In this document: in pieces, positions 6,186-6,344 of the stretch
How positions within the stretch are numbered: position 1 is the stretch's first letter
Layout: every line of letters begins with the position of its first letter
Origin: Candidatus Zhuqueibacterota bacterium
Lineage (GTDB): Bacteria > Zhuqueibacterota > Zhuqueibacteria > Oceanimicrobiales > Oceanimicrobiaceae
Direction: 5' to 3'
Length of the DNA stretch: 6,344 nucleotides
NCBI GenBank assembly: GCA_011775825.1
Contig: JAABYK010000688.1
Coordinates: 334 to 6,677 of the forward strand
Translations under genes and position numbers: made by a program
Notes under the pieces: model-generated
The model's database searches: none
What the model saw: the letters and a program-made list of their open reading frames with translations, nothing else
What the model was told of the DNA's origin: nothing

Positions 6186-6344
6186 TCAGGCTCGTTTCAT
6201 AATAGTGGAGAGAATCTCTTAACTCCCGTGTTTCTGTAATTCGTCTCTCAACATTGCTAACAAATAAAATAAAAGCCTATTGACGTATTTTTGTTTTCTT
6301 GTAACTCGGCAGCAAGTTCGGGTGCATGCAAGAGTTACTTCTGT
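6186..6344 (+). other. AT-rich non-coding tail after the regulator gene
   Basis: No open frame of note is present in these 159 nt. The first part has only a weak AGAG-AAT-CTCT hairpin (6209-6219) without a T-run, so no terminator is called. The middle (about 6240-6300) is strongly A/T-rich and contains TTGACG (6280-6285), a good -35-like hexamer; the best -10 at usual spacing (TAACTC, 6302-6307) is poor. The end holds the inverted repeat listed separately. The region may be the upstream control region of the next gene, which lies outside the window. Confidence 0.5.
6301..6338. repeat. 7-bp inverted repeat enclosing a TGCATGCA palindrome
   Basis: GTAACTC (6301-6307) and its exact reverse complement GAGTTAC (6332-6338) flank a 24-nt spacer, which contains the perfect 8-bp palindrome TGCATGCA (6323-6330). 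It could be an operator or part of a structured leader of the next gene. Arms this short at this distance arise by chance fairly often, so the functional call is weak even though the repeat itself is exact. Confidence 0.35.

Noticed and set aside
6286..6293. TATTTTTG as a Bacteroidetes-type -7 element (TAnnTTTG)
   Set aside because: The -7 motif matches, but the nearest upstream TTG outside the TTGACG hexamer (6254-6256) is 29 nt away, too far for the -33 element.
6313..6321. CAAGTTCGG as a LytTR binding half-site
   Set aside because: It fits eight of nine positions of the general LytTR consensus, but no second direct repeat occurs at the required distance of about 21-22 bp.

Overview
The window is a compact, same-strand (+) stretch of bacterial DNA. 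It carries one nearly complete envelope-transport operon followed by a two-component regulatory pair. Signal peptides, an outer-membrane-type beta-barrel and a LolA-like periplasmic protein point to a diderm (Gram-negative) bacterium. Base composition looks moderate and similar across the genes, with AT-rich gaps. The mix of a LytS/LytTR regulatory pair and a LolCDE-like cassette would fit a non-model diderm phylum, for example the wider FCB/Calditrichota/KSB1 area. That placement is a guess from style, not from a marker gene.

Region 1 (1-4239) reads as an operon: the 3' end of a TPR protein (1-288); a LolD/MacB-type ABC ATPase (302-976); an FtsX/LolC/E-type permease (973-2202, TTG start, 4-nt overlap with the ATPase); a secreted LolA-like 'outer membrane lipoprotein-sorting' protein (2220-2948); and a 425-residue predicted outer-membrane beta-barrel (2962-4239, GTG start). 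Gaps are 13, -4, 17 and 13 nt. Together these cover inner-membrane energisation, a periplasmic carrier and an outer-membrane component, which makes a plausible dedicated trans-envelope route for a lipid, lipoprotein or other hydrophobic cargo. The layout parallels the known MMPL + DUF1329 + DUF1302 clusters, with an FtsX-type ABC pump in place of the MMPL pump. The cargo cannot be read from the sequence.

Region 2 (4240-4359) is a 120-nt AT-rich gap with a weak sigma70-like promoter candidate and a short palindrome, but no convincing intrinsic terminator.

Region 3 (4360-6185) encodes a four-TM LytS/YehU-type histidine kinase and a LytTR response regulator, overlapping by ATGA. Their position suggests that they control the transport operon or sense its state; this is inference. 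Region 4 (6186-6344) is an AT-rich non-coding tail with a TTGACG hexamer and a 7-bp inverted repeat around a TGCATGCA palindrome. I saw no RNA genes, CRISPR arrays, insertion sequences or other mobile elements.
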